Shown here piece by piece: positions 8,166 through 17,233 of a stretch of 51,361 nt of DNA. A program made the position numbers and the translations under genes. Origin of the DNA: Candidatus Cloacimonadota bacterium (GTDB taxonomy: Bacteria; Cloacimonadota; Cloacimonadia; Cloacimonadales; WRIO01); the NCBI GenBank assembly GCA_009777575.1, contig WRLO01000015.1:1-51361 (forward strand), in the 5' to 3' direction. The notes beneath the pieces were generated by a model. It was not told where the DNA came from and made no database searches. It saw only the letters and a list, made by a program, of their open reading frames with translations. The number at the start of each line of letters is the position of its first letter. The first letter of the stretch is position 1.

Positions 8166-8531
8166 TTATTTCTTTGAAAACAACATATTTACAGCTAATC
8201 CTATCAAAAAGATGGCGAAAACTCTTTTCAGGACTAACGAAGAAAGAGCTACGGCTATTTTACCACCAAAAAAGCTGCCGACAAAGAAGCCTATACAAAC
8301 AAATAGTGTTATTTTCCAGTCGACATGTCCTTCTTTCCAATACACATACACTGACATCAAGGTTATTGGCGGAAGCATCAAAGCAAGAGTCGTGCCTTGT
8401 GCTGAATGTTGAGACATTTTCATAAAATAAACTAAACATGGGATTATGATCACACCCCCTCCTATGCCTAAAACACCACTAAATACACCAGCAAATAGCC
8501 CAATGACTATTAAAATGATTAATTCTACCAT
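8166..8531 (-). CDS. Half-length TauE/SafE-family membrane permease
   Basis: 121 residues with about four hydrophobic helices. The first, 'FAGVFSGVLGIGGGVIIIP', holds the Gly-rich family signature, and 'SQHSAQGTTLALMLPP' follows. Full TauE/SafE proteins have two such repeats (about 250 residues). This one has a single repeat and no second gene beside it, so it would have to act as a homodimer, if functional. Family members are thought to export sulfite, sulfonates or related anions. AAGGA lies before the ATG. It is the first gene of the operon with mutL and miaA; no functional link to repair or tRNA modification is evident. Confidence 0.8.
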   Translation of the reverse strand: MVELIILIVIGLFAGVFSGVLGIGGGVIIIPCLVYFMKMSQHSAQGTTLALMLPPITLMSVYVYWKEGHVDWKITLFVCIGFFVGSFFGGKIAVALSSLVLKRVFAIFLIGLAVNMLFSKK

Positions 8532-8793
8532 ATTCTTTCCTTATTTTATATTTTACTTTTTATAGATTACAATAAAAATTAATGTCTGTTTTTTGTCAAA
8601 GGATATTTATTTTTAAATATTTTTTTGTTTAAGTTGAAGTGATATAAGTTTTTCATACTAAATCATCAATAAACAACATAATTCTACGAAAAATCAAAAA
8701 ACGCTTGACAAAATTCATTAAATTAAAAATTGTGTAAAATTCGTGTAATAGTGTTTAAAAAATGTATAAAGCAAAAAAAAAGCGGAGGAGAAA

Positions 8794-9927
8794 ATGAGTA
8801 ATTTTTTTATTAGTTATGTGCGATTGATATTGTTTTGCTTAATTCTGTTTTTTTTCAATGGATGCCAACAAAATAATACAAAACATTTGCAGCTCGGTTC
8901 AGAATTGAATAGGGAAAACATCATTATTGGAGTCATTCATGTTGACCTAGCTGAGAGTGGATATTCGTATGCACATGATTATGGTATCAGAGAAGCTCAA
9001 AGAGAGCTTGGTTTAAGAGATGACCAGATCATTAGAAAATTCAATGTCGTTGATATTGATGGTATCTTAGTAGAGGCCGTTATCAGAGAAACTATAATTG
9101 AGGGCGCAAACATCATCTTTGCTACTAGCTGGGGGCACATGGAAGTTTGCGAAAAATTGGCTGAGATATACCCAGAGGTGGTTTTCGCACACGCTTCAGG
9201 GTATAGATACAATGATACGAATTTTACTAATTATTTCGGTCGGATTTATCTTGCCCGTTATTTGAGTGGAGTTGCAGCAGGCATGCATACAAAAACAAAC
9301 AAAATTGGATTTGTTGCTGCACAAGACATAGCAAATAGTGAAGTAACTGGTGGTCTTAATGCCTTTGCTATAGGAGTAGAAAAAGTTAATCCAGAAGCTG
9401 AAATCATTGTGGTTGTCACTCATAGCTGGTTTGACCCCCCAGGTGAGAGGCATGCGGCTCAAAGATTGATTGCCGAAGGTTGTGATGTTATTGCTCAGCA
9501 TAGTAATACTCCCGTTGCTCAAATTGAAGCAGAGCTTTCAGGAGTATGGGGGATAGGTTACAACACCGATATGAGAAGAGAAGCTCCAAACGCTGTTTTA
9601 ACTTCAGTAGTTTGGCATTGGGGTGTATATTACACTTATTTGATAAACAGTGTCTTAGATGGGAGTTTTAAAACTGAACCATATTTCGCTGGATTGAAAG
9701 AAGGTTTGGTAGACATCACTCCCTTACATGAGGATTTAGTCACACCAGAAATGGAATATGCTGTCTCTCAAGCTAGGGAGAGGATACTAGATGGCTTTAA
9801 TGTCTTTGAAGGATTAATGGAAACCAATGATGCCCAAATTGTTGGACGAGAAGGTGAATCCTTGACTGATGAAGAGATTACTAGCGGTATAAACTGGTAT
9901 TATCGAAATGTCTCTTTATTAAGATGA
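8794..9927 (+). CDS. BMP/PnrA-family substrate-binding lipoprotein 1
   Basis: 377 residues. A signal peptide ends in a lipobox (FFFNGC, Cys 24), so it should be lipid-anchored on the periplasmic side. The mature part follows the BMP family: 'GVIHVDLAESGYSYAHDYG', 'FATSWGHMEVCEKLAEIYPE', 'FVAAQDIANSEVTGGLNAFA' and 'IAQHSNTP'. Characterised relatives bind purine nucleosides for ABC import. There are no permease or ATPase genes anywhere in the window; instead a second copy and a sensor kinase follow, so a ligand-sensing role is inferred. GGAGGAG lies four bases before the ATG. First gene of the sensory cluster. Confidence 0.85.
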   Translation: MSNFFISYVRLILFCLILFFFNGCQQNNTKHLQLGSELNRENIIIGVIHVDLAESGYSYAHDYGIREAQRELGLRDDQIIRKFNVVDIDGILVEAVIRETIIEGANIIFATSWGHMEVCEKLAEIYPEVVFAHASGYRYNDTNFTNYFGRIYLARYLSGVAAGMHTKTNKIGFVAAQDIANSEVTGGLNAFAIGVEKVNPEAEIIVVVTHSWFDPPGERHAAQRLIAEGCDVIAQHSNTPVAQIEAELSGVWGIGYNTDMRREAPNAVLTSVVWHWGVYYTYLINSVLDGSFKTEPYFAGLKEGLVDITPLHEDLVTPEMEYAVSQARERILDGFNVFEGLMETNDAQIVGREGESLTDEEITSGINWYYRNVSLLR

Positions 9928-9953
9928 TATGAATTAAAAAAAAGAGGTATAAA

Positions 9954-11108
9954 ATGACTCAAATTATTTATTCTTTCAAAAAGAAACAAAATCAGATTTT
10001 TTTGTTTTTTATTTGTTTAATGTTTTTTGCATTAATCTTAGGTTGCAAAGAAAAATCACCTGAAATCATCCAATACGGATTTCAAAAAGATAGTGATTCT
10101 ATCATTATTGGTGTTTTATATGTTTGTGCAGCTGAAACAGGGTATTCTTATGCTCATGACTATGGTCTCAGACAAGCTCAGAGAGAGCTAGGTATGAGAG
10201 ATGAGCAAATTTTAAGAAAGTTTAATATCAATGACTTTGAAGGCATCATGGTGGAAGCTGCTATGAGAGACCTGATTGCTGAAGGGGCAAATATTATTAT
10301 TGCTACCAGCTGGGGGCACATGAATTCCTGTGAAAAACTTGCTGAAGAGTTTCCGAATATTGTTTTCGCACACGCTTCTGGCTACAAGAGCAATGAAACT
10401 AATTTTACAAATTATTTCGGCCGTATTTATCAAGCTCGTTACCTGAGCGGGGTTGCTGCTGGTTTGCATACAAAAAGCAATAAAATAGGCTTCGTTGCTG
10501 CCCAAGATAAATCAAATAGCGAGGTCACTAGCGGTTTAAATGCCTTTGCTATGGGAGTTGAAAGTGTGAACCCAGATGCAGAAATTTTGGTTACTGTTAC
10601 TTATAGCTGGTATGATCCAGGCGCTGAGAGATATGCCGCTCAAAGGCTTATTGCTGAGGGTTGTGACATTATCGCGCAACATGTTGATACTGTTAATCCA
10701 CAAATAGAAGCTCAAAACGCTGGAGTTTGGGGTATAGGTTATAACACTGATATGAAAAGAGAAGCTCCCGATGCTGTTCTTACATCTGTTATTTGGAATT
10801 GGTCTGTATACTATAAAGATATGATTCAAAGCGTGATTGATGGAAATTTTTCTACAGAACCTTATTTCGCAGGTTTAAAAGAAGGTCTTGTGGACATTAC
10901 ACCCCTGCACCAAGATTTTGTTACTGAGGAAATGTTGATAGCTGTTTCTCAAGCAAGAGAAAAAATTGATAATGGTTTCAATGTTTTTGAGGGATTGCTG
11001 GAAACAAATGACGGACAAATAATAGGAACTCATGGAGAATCGCTCCCAGATGAAGTTATTACTAGTGGTATAAATTGGTATTATAGAAACATTAGAGTGA
11101 TAAGGTAA
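9954..11108 (+). CDS. BMP/PnrA-family substrate-binding lipoprotein 2
   Basis: 384 residues and a clear tandem duplicate of the preceding gene. Most blocks are identical, for example 'LKEGLVDITPLH' and 'SGINWYYRN' near the end. The lipobox is LILGC after a hydrophobic signal segment. Differences cluster in the early part ('LYVCAAETGYSY' against 'IHVDLAESGYSY') and around 'DTVNPQIEAQ' against 'NTPVAQIEAE', which may alter ligand choice. It lies 26 bases after copy 1 and 21 bases before the kinase gene, so all three are probably one transcript. AGAGG precedes the ATG. Confidence 0.85.
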   Translation: MTQIIYSFKKKQNQIFLFFICLMFFALILGCKEKSPEIIQYGFQKDSDSIIIGVLYVCAAETGYSYAHDYGLRQAQRELGMRDEQILRKFNINDFEGIMVEAAMRDLIAEGANIIIATSWGHMNSCEKLAEEFPNIVFAHASGYKSNETNFTNYFGRIYQARYLSGVAAGLHTKSNKIGFVAAQDKSNSEVTSGLNAFAMGVESVNPDAEILVTVTYSWYDPGAERYAAQRLIAEGCDIIAQHVDTVNPQIEAQNAGVWGIGYNTDMKREAPDAVLTSVIWNWSVYYKDMIQSVIDGNFSTEPYFAGLKEGLVDITPLHQDFVTEEMLIAVSQAREKIDNGFNVFEGLLETNDGQIIGTHGESLPDEVITSGINWYYRNIRVIR

Positions 11109-11129
11109 GGATATATTGGATATAATAAG

Positions 11130-14100
11130 ATGAGATGGCAGATAATTCACAACAATAATTTCTTGCAAGTTTGTTTTGTATTTGTTGCTTTTACCCTATT
11201 GGTTTTGATAGGTGCATTATCTGTCAGCAATATCATTCAAAGAGCTTCTTTGTCCACAGTTACTGTTGCTCTTGATGAAACTGAAAAAACTATACAAGCA
11301 TATCTGCGAGAACCAAGAATTGCTTTTGATAATATCTATATTACTGTTAGAGATATGCTTGATAGAGATGAACCACAAGACTCCATCGAACAATTTCTTA
11401 CTCAAACTGTTAATATGATTTTGAGCCAAGATAACGGTATTAGAGGTTTTCTTTCTGCCTTTGGATACATTCGAGGGAATTTTATTAGCGGTGTGGAACA
11501 CGGTTTGAGTGACGATTTTATTCCGCAAATGCAGCCTTGGTATCAATTGGCTATTCGTAATAGAACTGCTGAATTTACTGCCCCTTATGTTGACCCAGTT
11601 ACAGGTTTGACCATCATTTCCTTAACTAGAGAAATTTATGGTATTAATGGTGACTACTATGGGGTTTTAGCTCTGGACATTGATATTTCATGGCTCATGG
11701 ACTATGTAGAATCTTTACAATTTGCTGAAGGTGGTTTTGGCATGATTTTGAACCAATTTCTGTTCACGCTTGCTCATCCTCAGGAAGAACATAGAAATGT
11801 GCCATTACATAGTTTGGGAGGTGGATATGATGACATCGCAAGCCTTTTAAGAACTCATAAAAATGTTACTGGTGAAATTATCGTAGGGGCTGATAAAGAG
11901 AGAATTATTGTTTTTTTCCAGCAATTATACAATGGTTGGTTTATTGGCGTTGTTATGCCTGTCAGGAGTTATTATGCTGATTTATATCAAAGTGTATTTT
12001 TATTAATAGGTTTAGGTATAATCTTTTCATTTTCATTGAGTTATATCCTACTTCGTCTCTCGAAAGATAAAAAGCAAGCGGATGAAGAAAGTAGACATAA
12101 ATCATCCTTTTTAGCTTGGATTAGCCATGAAATGAGAACTCCCCTTAATGCTATCATTGGTATTACTCAAATTGAGCTACAAAAAAATAATTTAAATGAC
12201 GATTATGCCACTGCTCTCGAAAAAATTAACAACTCAGGAAGCGGTTTACTCGGGATTATAAATGATATTCTCGACCTCTCAAAAATAGAAACTGGAAAAC
12301 TGGAATTGATACCTTCTGAATACGATTTACCAGAATTGATTAATGATACTGTGAATGTAAATATTGTTCGTATTGGTTCTAAACCGTTGAATCTAATTCT
12401 TGATATTGATGAAAATCTTCCTACAAAACTATTTGGTGATGAGCTTAGATTGAAACAAATTTTCAACAATTTGCTCTCCAACGCTATAAAATATACTAGC
12501 GAAGGTCATGTAAAATTCATTATAAAACAAGCTATTTCATCCTCTCTCAATGAAATTGTAGATTCTCCCAAAGCTTCCACTAAAGATGTTATTACTTTGA
12601 AGATTATTGTTGAAGATACTGGTCAAGGTATGAAATTGGAAGATAAAGAAAAATTATTTTCAGAATATCTTCGTTTTAATACAGAAACAAATAGAGCCAC
12701 TGAAGGAACCGGCATTGGTTTAAATATAACTAAAAGCCTAGTGGAAATGATGGATGGCTCTATTGAAGTAGAAAGTGAGTATAATAGAGGTAGTGTTTTT
12801 TCTGTGGAAATTAAGCAAAAGGCTGTGAAATGTAAAAAAATAGGTGCTGAGACAGCTCAACAACTTAGCAATTTTTCCTTCATTGGGAGTAAACATTTTT
12901 CACAAGTCACTTTTATTCGTGAAGAAATGCCTTACGGCAGTGTTTTGATTGTCGATGATGTTGAAACTAATCTCTATGTTGCTGAAGGCTTGATGTCGCC
13001 TTACAATTTGCAGATTGAAACAGCTATCAGCGGTTATGAATCACTTAATTTGATAACTAACGGAAAAATATACGATATTATCTTTATGGACCACATGATG
13101 CCTATCATGGACGGTATTGAAACTACTCTAAAGATGAGAGATATGGGATATAAGGGCGTCATTGTTGCTTTGACTGCCAACGCTCTGGTAGGAAATGCCG
13201 AAATGTTCAGAAAAAACGGTTTTGATGATTTTATTTCTAAACCGATTGATATGCAACATTTAAACGATATATTAAATAAATATATTCGAGATAAGAAAAA
13301 CAAGCTAACTTCATCCCCTTTAAATAAATCCCATTCAACACAACCTACCAAAAAACAATCAATAAATCAAAAATTACTTATGGTTTTCAAACGCGACGCA
13401 GAAAAATCTATTGATATTTTAAATGCATCCTTAGAAAATGGTGATATCAAAATGTTTACCACTACTGCTCATGGCATGAAATCTGCTCTTGCAAATATAG
13501 GAGAAATTGAAATATCCAGTAATGCCGCTGCTCTTGAAAATGCAGGTCTTAAAAGCGATATGGATTTTATATCTGTCCATGCTCCGGCTTTCATTGAGGC
13601 GTTGGAAAACTTGATTCAGGATTTATCGCCTTCCAATAAACCCAAAGTTGATGATGCCAATATCCAAGATGATTTAGATTTTTTATCCGAACAATTGCTG
13701 ATTATTAAAACTGCTTGCGAAATATTTGATGATACCGCTGCCTATAAATCTCTTGACCTTTTGAAAGAAAGAAAATGGAAAAATATTACTGCAAAAAATA
13801 TAACTGAATTATATGATATGTTGTTTTTACAGAGCGATTTTGAAGGTGTGGTTGATAGGATTGTGTTGTGGGTGGAGGAAATAAAAAATTCTGATACTTC
13901 TACATCCCCCCCTACCACCCCTTGTGAAGTAGGGCAAATTGAATCCCCTCCGACCACCGTTTCCCAAGTAGAGCATATCGAATCCACCGCCAGCAAAGTA
14001 GAGCAAATCGAATCCCCGCCGACCACCGTTTCCCAAGCAGAGCAAATCGCCCCCCCTCCTACCCCCTCTTCCCAAGTAGTACAAATCGCTTCTCCCCCTA

Positions 14101-15134
14101 CCCCCACTTACGAAGTGAGGCAAACTTTCAAAAAAATCAATCATTTTTTAGTGATTAATCCTCATTCTTTCAGAAAACCTGATAGTATAAAACAAATAAT
14201 CAAAGATATTGAAAATATTTTTTCTCGCCAAAAGAAAGATTATAAAATATACATCTCTCGCTTCCCGCGTGATGCTGTCGCTGCGGTGCATCGTTATATA
14301 CTTACGGTTCCCACCGATGAAATGGTCAGAGTTTACGCTATTGGTGGTGATGGCATTTTATTTGATTGTTTAAATGGTATGGTAAAATTCCCCAATGCAG
14401 AGTTGACCAGTGTCCCTTATGGTAATGCAAATGATTTTCTTCGTGCCTTTGGTGAGGGTGTTCATCCTACTTTCCGTGATTTTAACAATCTTATAGATGC
14501 CCCTTCTCAATATATTGATATCATTGATTGTGGTTCAAACTTTGCCATCAATGAGGTTAATATTGGTTTGGTAGGGCGTAGTTTATATTATGCGAACTCT
14601 GTCTTGAGAAATCCTAAATTAAAATGGGTAAGCAGATATACTCCACAAGTATATTCTATTTCTGCTGCTAGAGCTATGTCAAATTTAGAGATTGTTCTGC
14701 AAAAATATAATGTAATCTTGGATGGTGAAGATTTATCCGGTATTTATGCAGATATACATGTTGCAAACTCACCAACCGATGGAGGCACTTATGTCCCTAG
14801 TCCTTATGCTAAACCAAACGATGGCGTTCTCGATATAATTTTCTTATCTCCGTTTTCAAAACTCGAAGTCTTAAAAACTATTACTCTTAGAAATAGTGGG
14901 CAATTTGAAAAATGTAAAAGATTTATCCATAGAAAAGGGAAATCTCTTGAGATTAAAAGCGATGACCCTTTATCTATACAAATGGATGGAGAAGCATTAT
15001 ATACACAAGATATTAAACTTAATATAGTCCCCAATGGTGTGAAATTTTTTGCTCCTGAAGGCTTGAGTTTTGCCGATTATTCACATAGAGCTTTTAAAGC
15101 TATACAAGGAGATAATTTTGACAAACAACAATAA
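11130..15134 (+). CDS. Hybrid histidine kinase fused to HPt and a diacylglycerol-kinase-type lipid kinase
   Basis: 1334 residues. Order seen: membrane helix (about 12-34), a large periplasmic sensor of dCache type (about 35-285, with 'QPWYQLAIRN' and 'APYVDPVTG'), a second helix (about 288-312), HisKA with the phosphorylated His in 'SHEMRTPLNAI' (H333) and an ATPase domain ('GTGIGLNITKSLVEMMDG'). A receiver domain follows (Asp in 'IIFMDHMMPIMDG', D654), then HPt ('TTAHGMKSALANIG', H781) and a Pro/Thr/Glu/Gln linker (about 920-1000). The last 330 residues are a DAGK catalytic domain: 'AIGGDGILFDCLNGM', 'PYGNANDFLRAFG' and a final 'QMDGEALY'. DAGK-type enzymes phosphorylate diacylglycerol or related lipids. 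The frame is continuous, so this is one protein, an unusual phosphorelay with a lipid-kinase output. No DNA-binding domain is present. Confidence 0.9.
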   Translation: MRWQIIHNNNFLQVCFVFVAFTLLVLIGALSVSNIIQRASLSTVTVALDETEKTIQAYLREPRIAFDNIYITVRDMLDRDEPQDSIEQFLTQTVNMILSQDNGIRGFLSAFGYIRGNFISGVEHGLSDDFIPQMQPWYQLAIRNRTAEFTAPYVDPVTGLTIISLTREIYGINGDYYGVLALDIDISWLMDYVESLQFAEGGFGMILNQFLFTLAHPQEEHRNVPLHSLGGGYDDIASLLRTHKNVTGEIIVGADKERIIVFFQQLYNGWFIGVVMPVRSYYADLYQSVFLLIGLGIIFSFSLSYILLRLSKDKKQADEESRHKSSFLAWISHEMRTPLNAIIGITQIELQKNNLNDDYATALEKINNSGSGLLGIINDILDLSKIETGKLELIPSEYDLPELINDTVNVNIVRIGSKPLNLILDIDENLPTKLFGDELRLKQIFNNLLSNAIKYTSEGHVKFIIKQAISSSLNEIVDSPKASTKDVITLKIIVEDTGQGMKLEDKEKLFSEYLRFNTETNRATEGTGIGLNITKSLVEMMDGSIEVESEYNRGSVFSVEIKQKAVKCKKIGAETAQQLSNFSFIGSKHFSQVTFIREEMPYGSVLIVDDVETNLYVAEGLMSPYNLQIETAISGYESLNLITNGKIYDIIFMDHMMPIMDGIETTLKMRDMGYKGVIVALTANALVGNAEMFRKNGFDDFISKPIDMQHLNDILNKYIRDKKNKLTSSPLNKSHSTQPTKKQSINQKLLMVFKRDAEKSIDILNASLENGDIKMFTTTAHGMKSALANIGEIEISSNAAALENAGLKSDMDFISVHAPAFIEALENLIQDLSPSNKPKVDDANIQDDLDFLSEQLLIIKTACEIFDDTAAYKSLDLLKERKWKNITAKNITELYDMLFLQSDFEGVVDRIVLWVEEIKNSDTSTSPPTTPCEVGQIESPPTTVSQVEHIESTASKVEQIESPPTTVSQAEQIAPPPTPSSQVVQIASPPTPTYEVRQTFKKINHFLVINPHSFRKPDSIKQIIKDIENIFSRQKKDYKIYISRFPRDAVAAVHRYILTVPTDEMVRVYAIGGDGILFDCLNGMVKFPNAELTSVPYGNANDFLRAFGEGVHPTFRDFNNLIDAPSQYIDIIDCGSNFAINEVNIGLVGRSLYYANSVLRNPKLKWVSRYTPQVYSISAARAMSNLEIVLQKYNVILDGEDLSGIYADIHVANSPTDGGTYVPSPYAKPNDGVLDIIFLSPFSKLEVLKTITLRNSGQFEKCKRFIHRKGKSLEIKSDDPLSIQMDGEALYTQDIKLNIVPNGVKFFAPEGLSFADYSHRAFKAIQGDNFDKQQ
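13896..14118 (+). repeat. GC-rich degenerate tandem repeats coding the HPt-to-lipid-kinase linker
   Basis: Inside the kinase gene a block much richer in C and G than its surroundings encodes repeated units built on 'SPPTTVSQVEQIE' (variants PCEVGQIE, SQVEHIE, SKVEQIE, SQAEQIA, SQVVQIA). The DNA units are nearly identical in places (…CCGACCACCGTTTCCCAAG… occurs twice). The result is an extended, flexible hinge between the phosphorelay and the lipid kinase. Copy number is likely to vary between strains. Confidence 0.75.
15106..15120 (+). promoter_or_regulatory. Ribosome binding site that fixes a TTG start
   Basis: AAGGAG lies six bases before TTG at 15118-15120, inside the last codons of the upstream kinase gene. 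It decides the start of the second kinase: the open frame runs further upstream to an ATG at 15070, but that has no such site and would give a 64-base overlap. Confidence 0.65.
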
Positions 15135-17223
15135 TTCCCTCAATGTTTGCCGTCAAAGCTTGAAGATGTGGATGATTCTCTCTTTGGGGATATTTATTCT
15201 TTATGGAGGGCTTCTCCTCGTTGGATCAAAGTATTTTGGTTTGGACTCTTGGATTACTTTTTTGACTGTTATTGCTGGCACTCCTATAGCTATAACTATT
15301 GCCATTTCGTATTTATTTTTTCCTAAATATCAAAATATTCCCATTGTAGTCGGTATCATGACGAATCTTATTTTCCTCGCGGTAGCAGCTTATTTACAAT
15401 TTCTTGATTTTTATTTCTTTGTAATGTTACTTGTTGTTGGAACTATTACTACTGTAAAAAAGTTTAAATTACTTCTTCATTTTATCATTATTTCTGCTAT
15501 TATTAACATACTCGCTTTGATTTTTCTCATTTCTAAACTCGAATGGTATGACAATTATCGTTTTTTTATGCAATTTTCCATGTATCTTTATGGCTCTATC
15601 TTTTTAATGATACAAACTTATCGCGTTGAACAAAAAGAAGGTCTCTCCGATAAAGCCTTAGTTGCTTTTTCTTCTTTATTATTCAGCACTCCCAATATGA
15701 TGGTTATTACTGACAAAAATAGGAGAGTGCTTTATCTTTCTGATCAAATTGCCAAATTTTTCCAATACCAAAGAAAAGAATTTGCTATTGGACAACCACT
15801 TATGGACCTTGTTGGAGACATTAAATTAAAATTTATGTTTGCCAATATTATGGATGTTGAAGGGTATTATGAAACCATCATGGAGCTTCAGGTAGAGGGA
15901 GAACAGAGGTTTTTCAAGATTGTAAAAGATAAACTCAGTGGTGAGTTTGAAGGTTCATTTATTGACCTTGCTGACATTACCACTACTGTGAAAAGCCAGC
16001 AAGCTGCTAAAGAAGCAAATAAAAGCAAAAGTGAATTTCTCGCTGCGATGTCACATGAAATTAGAACACCTATGAACGCTATTATTGGTATTACTCAAAT
16101 CCTTTTGAATAAAGATGATTTACAAGATGAATATAGATCAGCCCTGGTGATGATGTATAATTCAGGTGGGAGTTTACTTAGTATCATCAATGATATTCTC
16201 GACCTCTCAAAGATTGAAACCGGGAAAATGGACCTTGTTAATACTGAATATGATATGCCTAGCTTTATACATGATACTGCACAACTAAATATTGTCAGGA
16301 TTGGCTCAAAACAAATTGATTTAATCCTGGATATTGATGAAAATCTACCTTCAAAAATGATTGGTGATGAACTTCGTTTAAAACAAATTCTCAATAATTT
16401 GCTCTCAAATGCTATTAAATATTCTGATGAAGGACATGTAAAACTGTCTGTAAGTCATAGTATCAACAATGTGCTACCTCATAATAAAACATCTCATTCT
16501 CAAAGTGGATATGACACTTCTCTCAAATTTATTGTGGAAGACACAGGGCAAGGTATGAAACCCGAAGACCAAAAAAGACTTTTCTCTGAATATATCAGAT
16601 TTAATGCTAAAGCAAACAGAAGTAAAGAAGGGACTGGTATTGGTCTAACTATTGTAAAAAAATTGGTTGAAATGATGGAAGGCTCGATTGAAGTGGAAAG
16701 CGAATATGGTAAAGGAAGCAAATTCACTGTAATTGTTAGTCAAAAGTCTGTCCAATGTGAAGTTATTGGCCCAGAATTAGCAAAAAGTTTAAGCAATTTT
16801 ACTTTTTTTGGAGAAAATCAAAATATTAACTTGAGAATACTTTGCGAACCCATGCCTTATGGAAAGGTGTTGATTGTAGATGATGTTGAAACAAATTTAT
16901 TTGTTGCTGAGGGGTTGATGTCCTCTTACAGCTTGCAAATTGATACTGCTATCAGCGGATTTGAAACTATTGATAAAATCAAAAATGGCAAGTTTTACGA
17001 TATAATTTTTATGGACCACATGATGCCGCAAATGGATGGGATTGAAACTACCCTGAAACTAAGAGATATGGGTTACGAAGGAATTATTGTTGCCCTAACT
17101 GCAAACGCTCTCGTTGGTAATGCTGAAATGTTTAAAAGAAATAAATTTGATGACTTTATTCCTAAACCGATAGATATTCGTTTTCTGAACGATATCTTAA
17201 ATAAATATGTAAAAAAAAAGTAG
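15118..17223 (+). CDS. Membrane hybrid histidine kinase (multi-TM, PAS, HisKA, HATPase, REC)
   Basis: 701 residues from the TTG start. About six hydrophobic helices fill the first 170 residues (MASE-like, no large periplasmic part). A PAS-type segment follows ('NMMVITDKNRRVLYLSD'), then HisKA with 'SHEIRTPMNAIIG' (H313), the ATPase domain ('GTGIGLTIVKKLVEMMEG') and a receiver with Asp in 'IIFMDHMMPQMDG' (D633). No HPt follows, unlike its two relatives in this cluster, so its receiver may use their HPt domains. Kinase and receiver parts are close to those of the upstream gene, which points to duplication. Its start overlaps the upstream stop by 17 bases. Confidence 0.9.
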   Translation: MTNNNNSLNVCRQSLKMWMILSLGIFILYGGLLLVGSKYFGLDSWITFLTVIAGTPIAITIAISYLFFPKYQNIPIVVGIMTNLIFLAVAAYLQFLDFYFFVMLLVVGTITTVKKFKLLLHFIIISAIINILALIFLISKLEWYDNYRFFMQFSMYLYGSIFLMIQTYRVEQKEGLSDKALVAFSSLLFSTPNMMVITDKNRRVLYLSDQIAKFFQYQRKEFAIGQPLMDLVGDIKLKFMFANIMDVEGYYETIMELQVEGEQRFFKIVKDKLSGEFEGSFIDLADITTTVKSQQAAKEANKSKSEFLAAMSHEIRTPMNAIIGITQILLNKDDLQDEYRSALVMMYNSGGSLLSIINDILDLSKIETGKMDLVNTEYDMPSFIHDTAQLNIVRIGSKQIDLILDIDENLPSKMIGDELRLKQILNNLLSNAIKYSDEGHVKLSVSHSINNVLPHNKTSHSQSGYDTSLKFIVEDTGQGMKPEDQKRLFSEYIRFNAKANRSKEGTGIGLTIVKKLVEMMEGSIEVESEYGKGSKFTVIVSQKSVQCEVIGPELAKSLSNFTFFGENQNINLRILCEPMPYGKVLIVDDVETNLFVAEGLMSSYSLQIDTAISGFETIDKIKNGKFYDIIFMDHMMPQMDGIETTLKLRDMGYEGIIVALTANALVGNAEMFKRNKFDDFIPKPIDIRFLNDILNKYVKKK

Positions 17224-17233
17224 GAGGATAAAA

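Noticed and set aside
8705..8740. TTGACA followed by TAAAAT upstream of the first BMP gene as a promoter
   Set aside because: The spacing is 24 bases, too long for a normal sigma-70 promoter, and no better -10 box lies at 16-18 bases.
13742..14144. Minus-strand frames rich in Gly opposite the kinase linker
   Set aside because: They are antisense shadows of the Pro/Thr-rich repeat; the plus frame continues from HPt into the lipid kinase without a break.
11130..15134. The kinase/lipid kinase fusion as two genes joined by a sequencing error
   Set aside because: The frame is uninterrupted through a long in-frame linker, and I found no start codon with a ribosome site before the DAGK domain.
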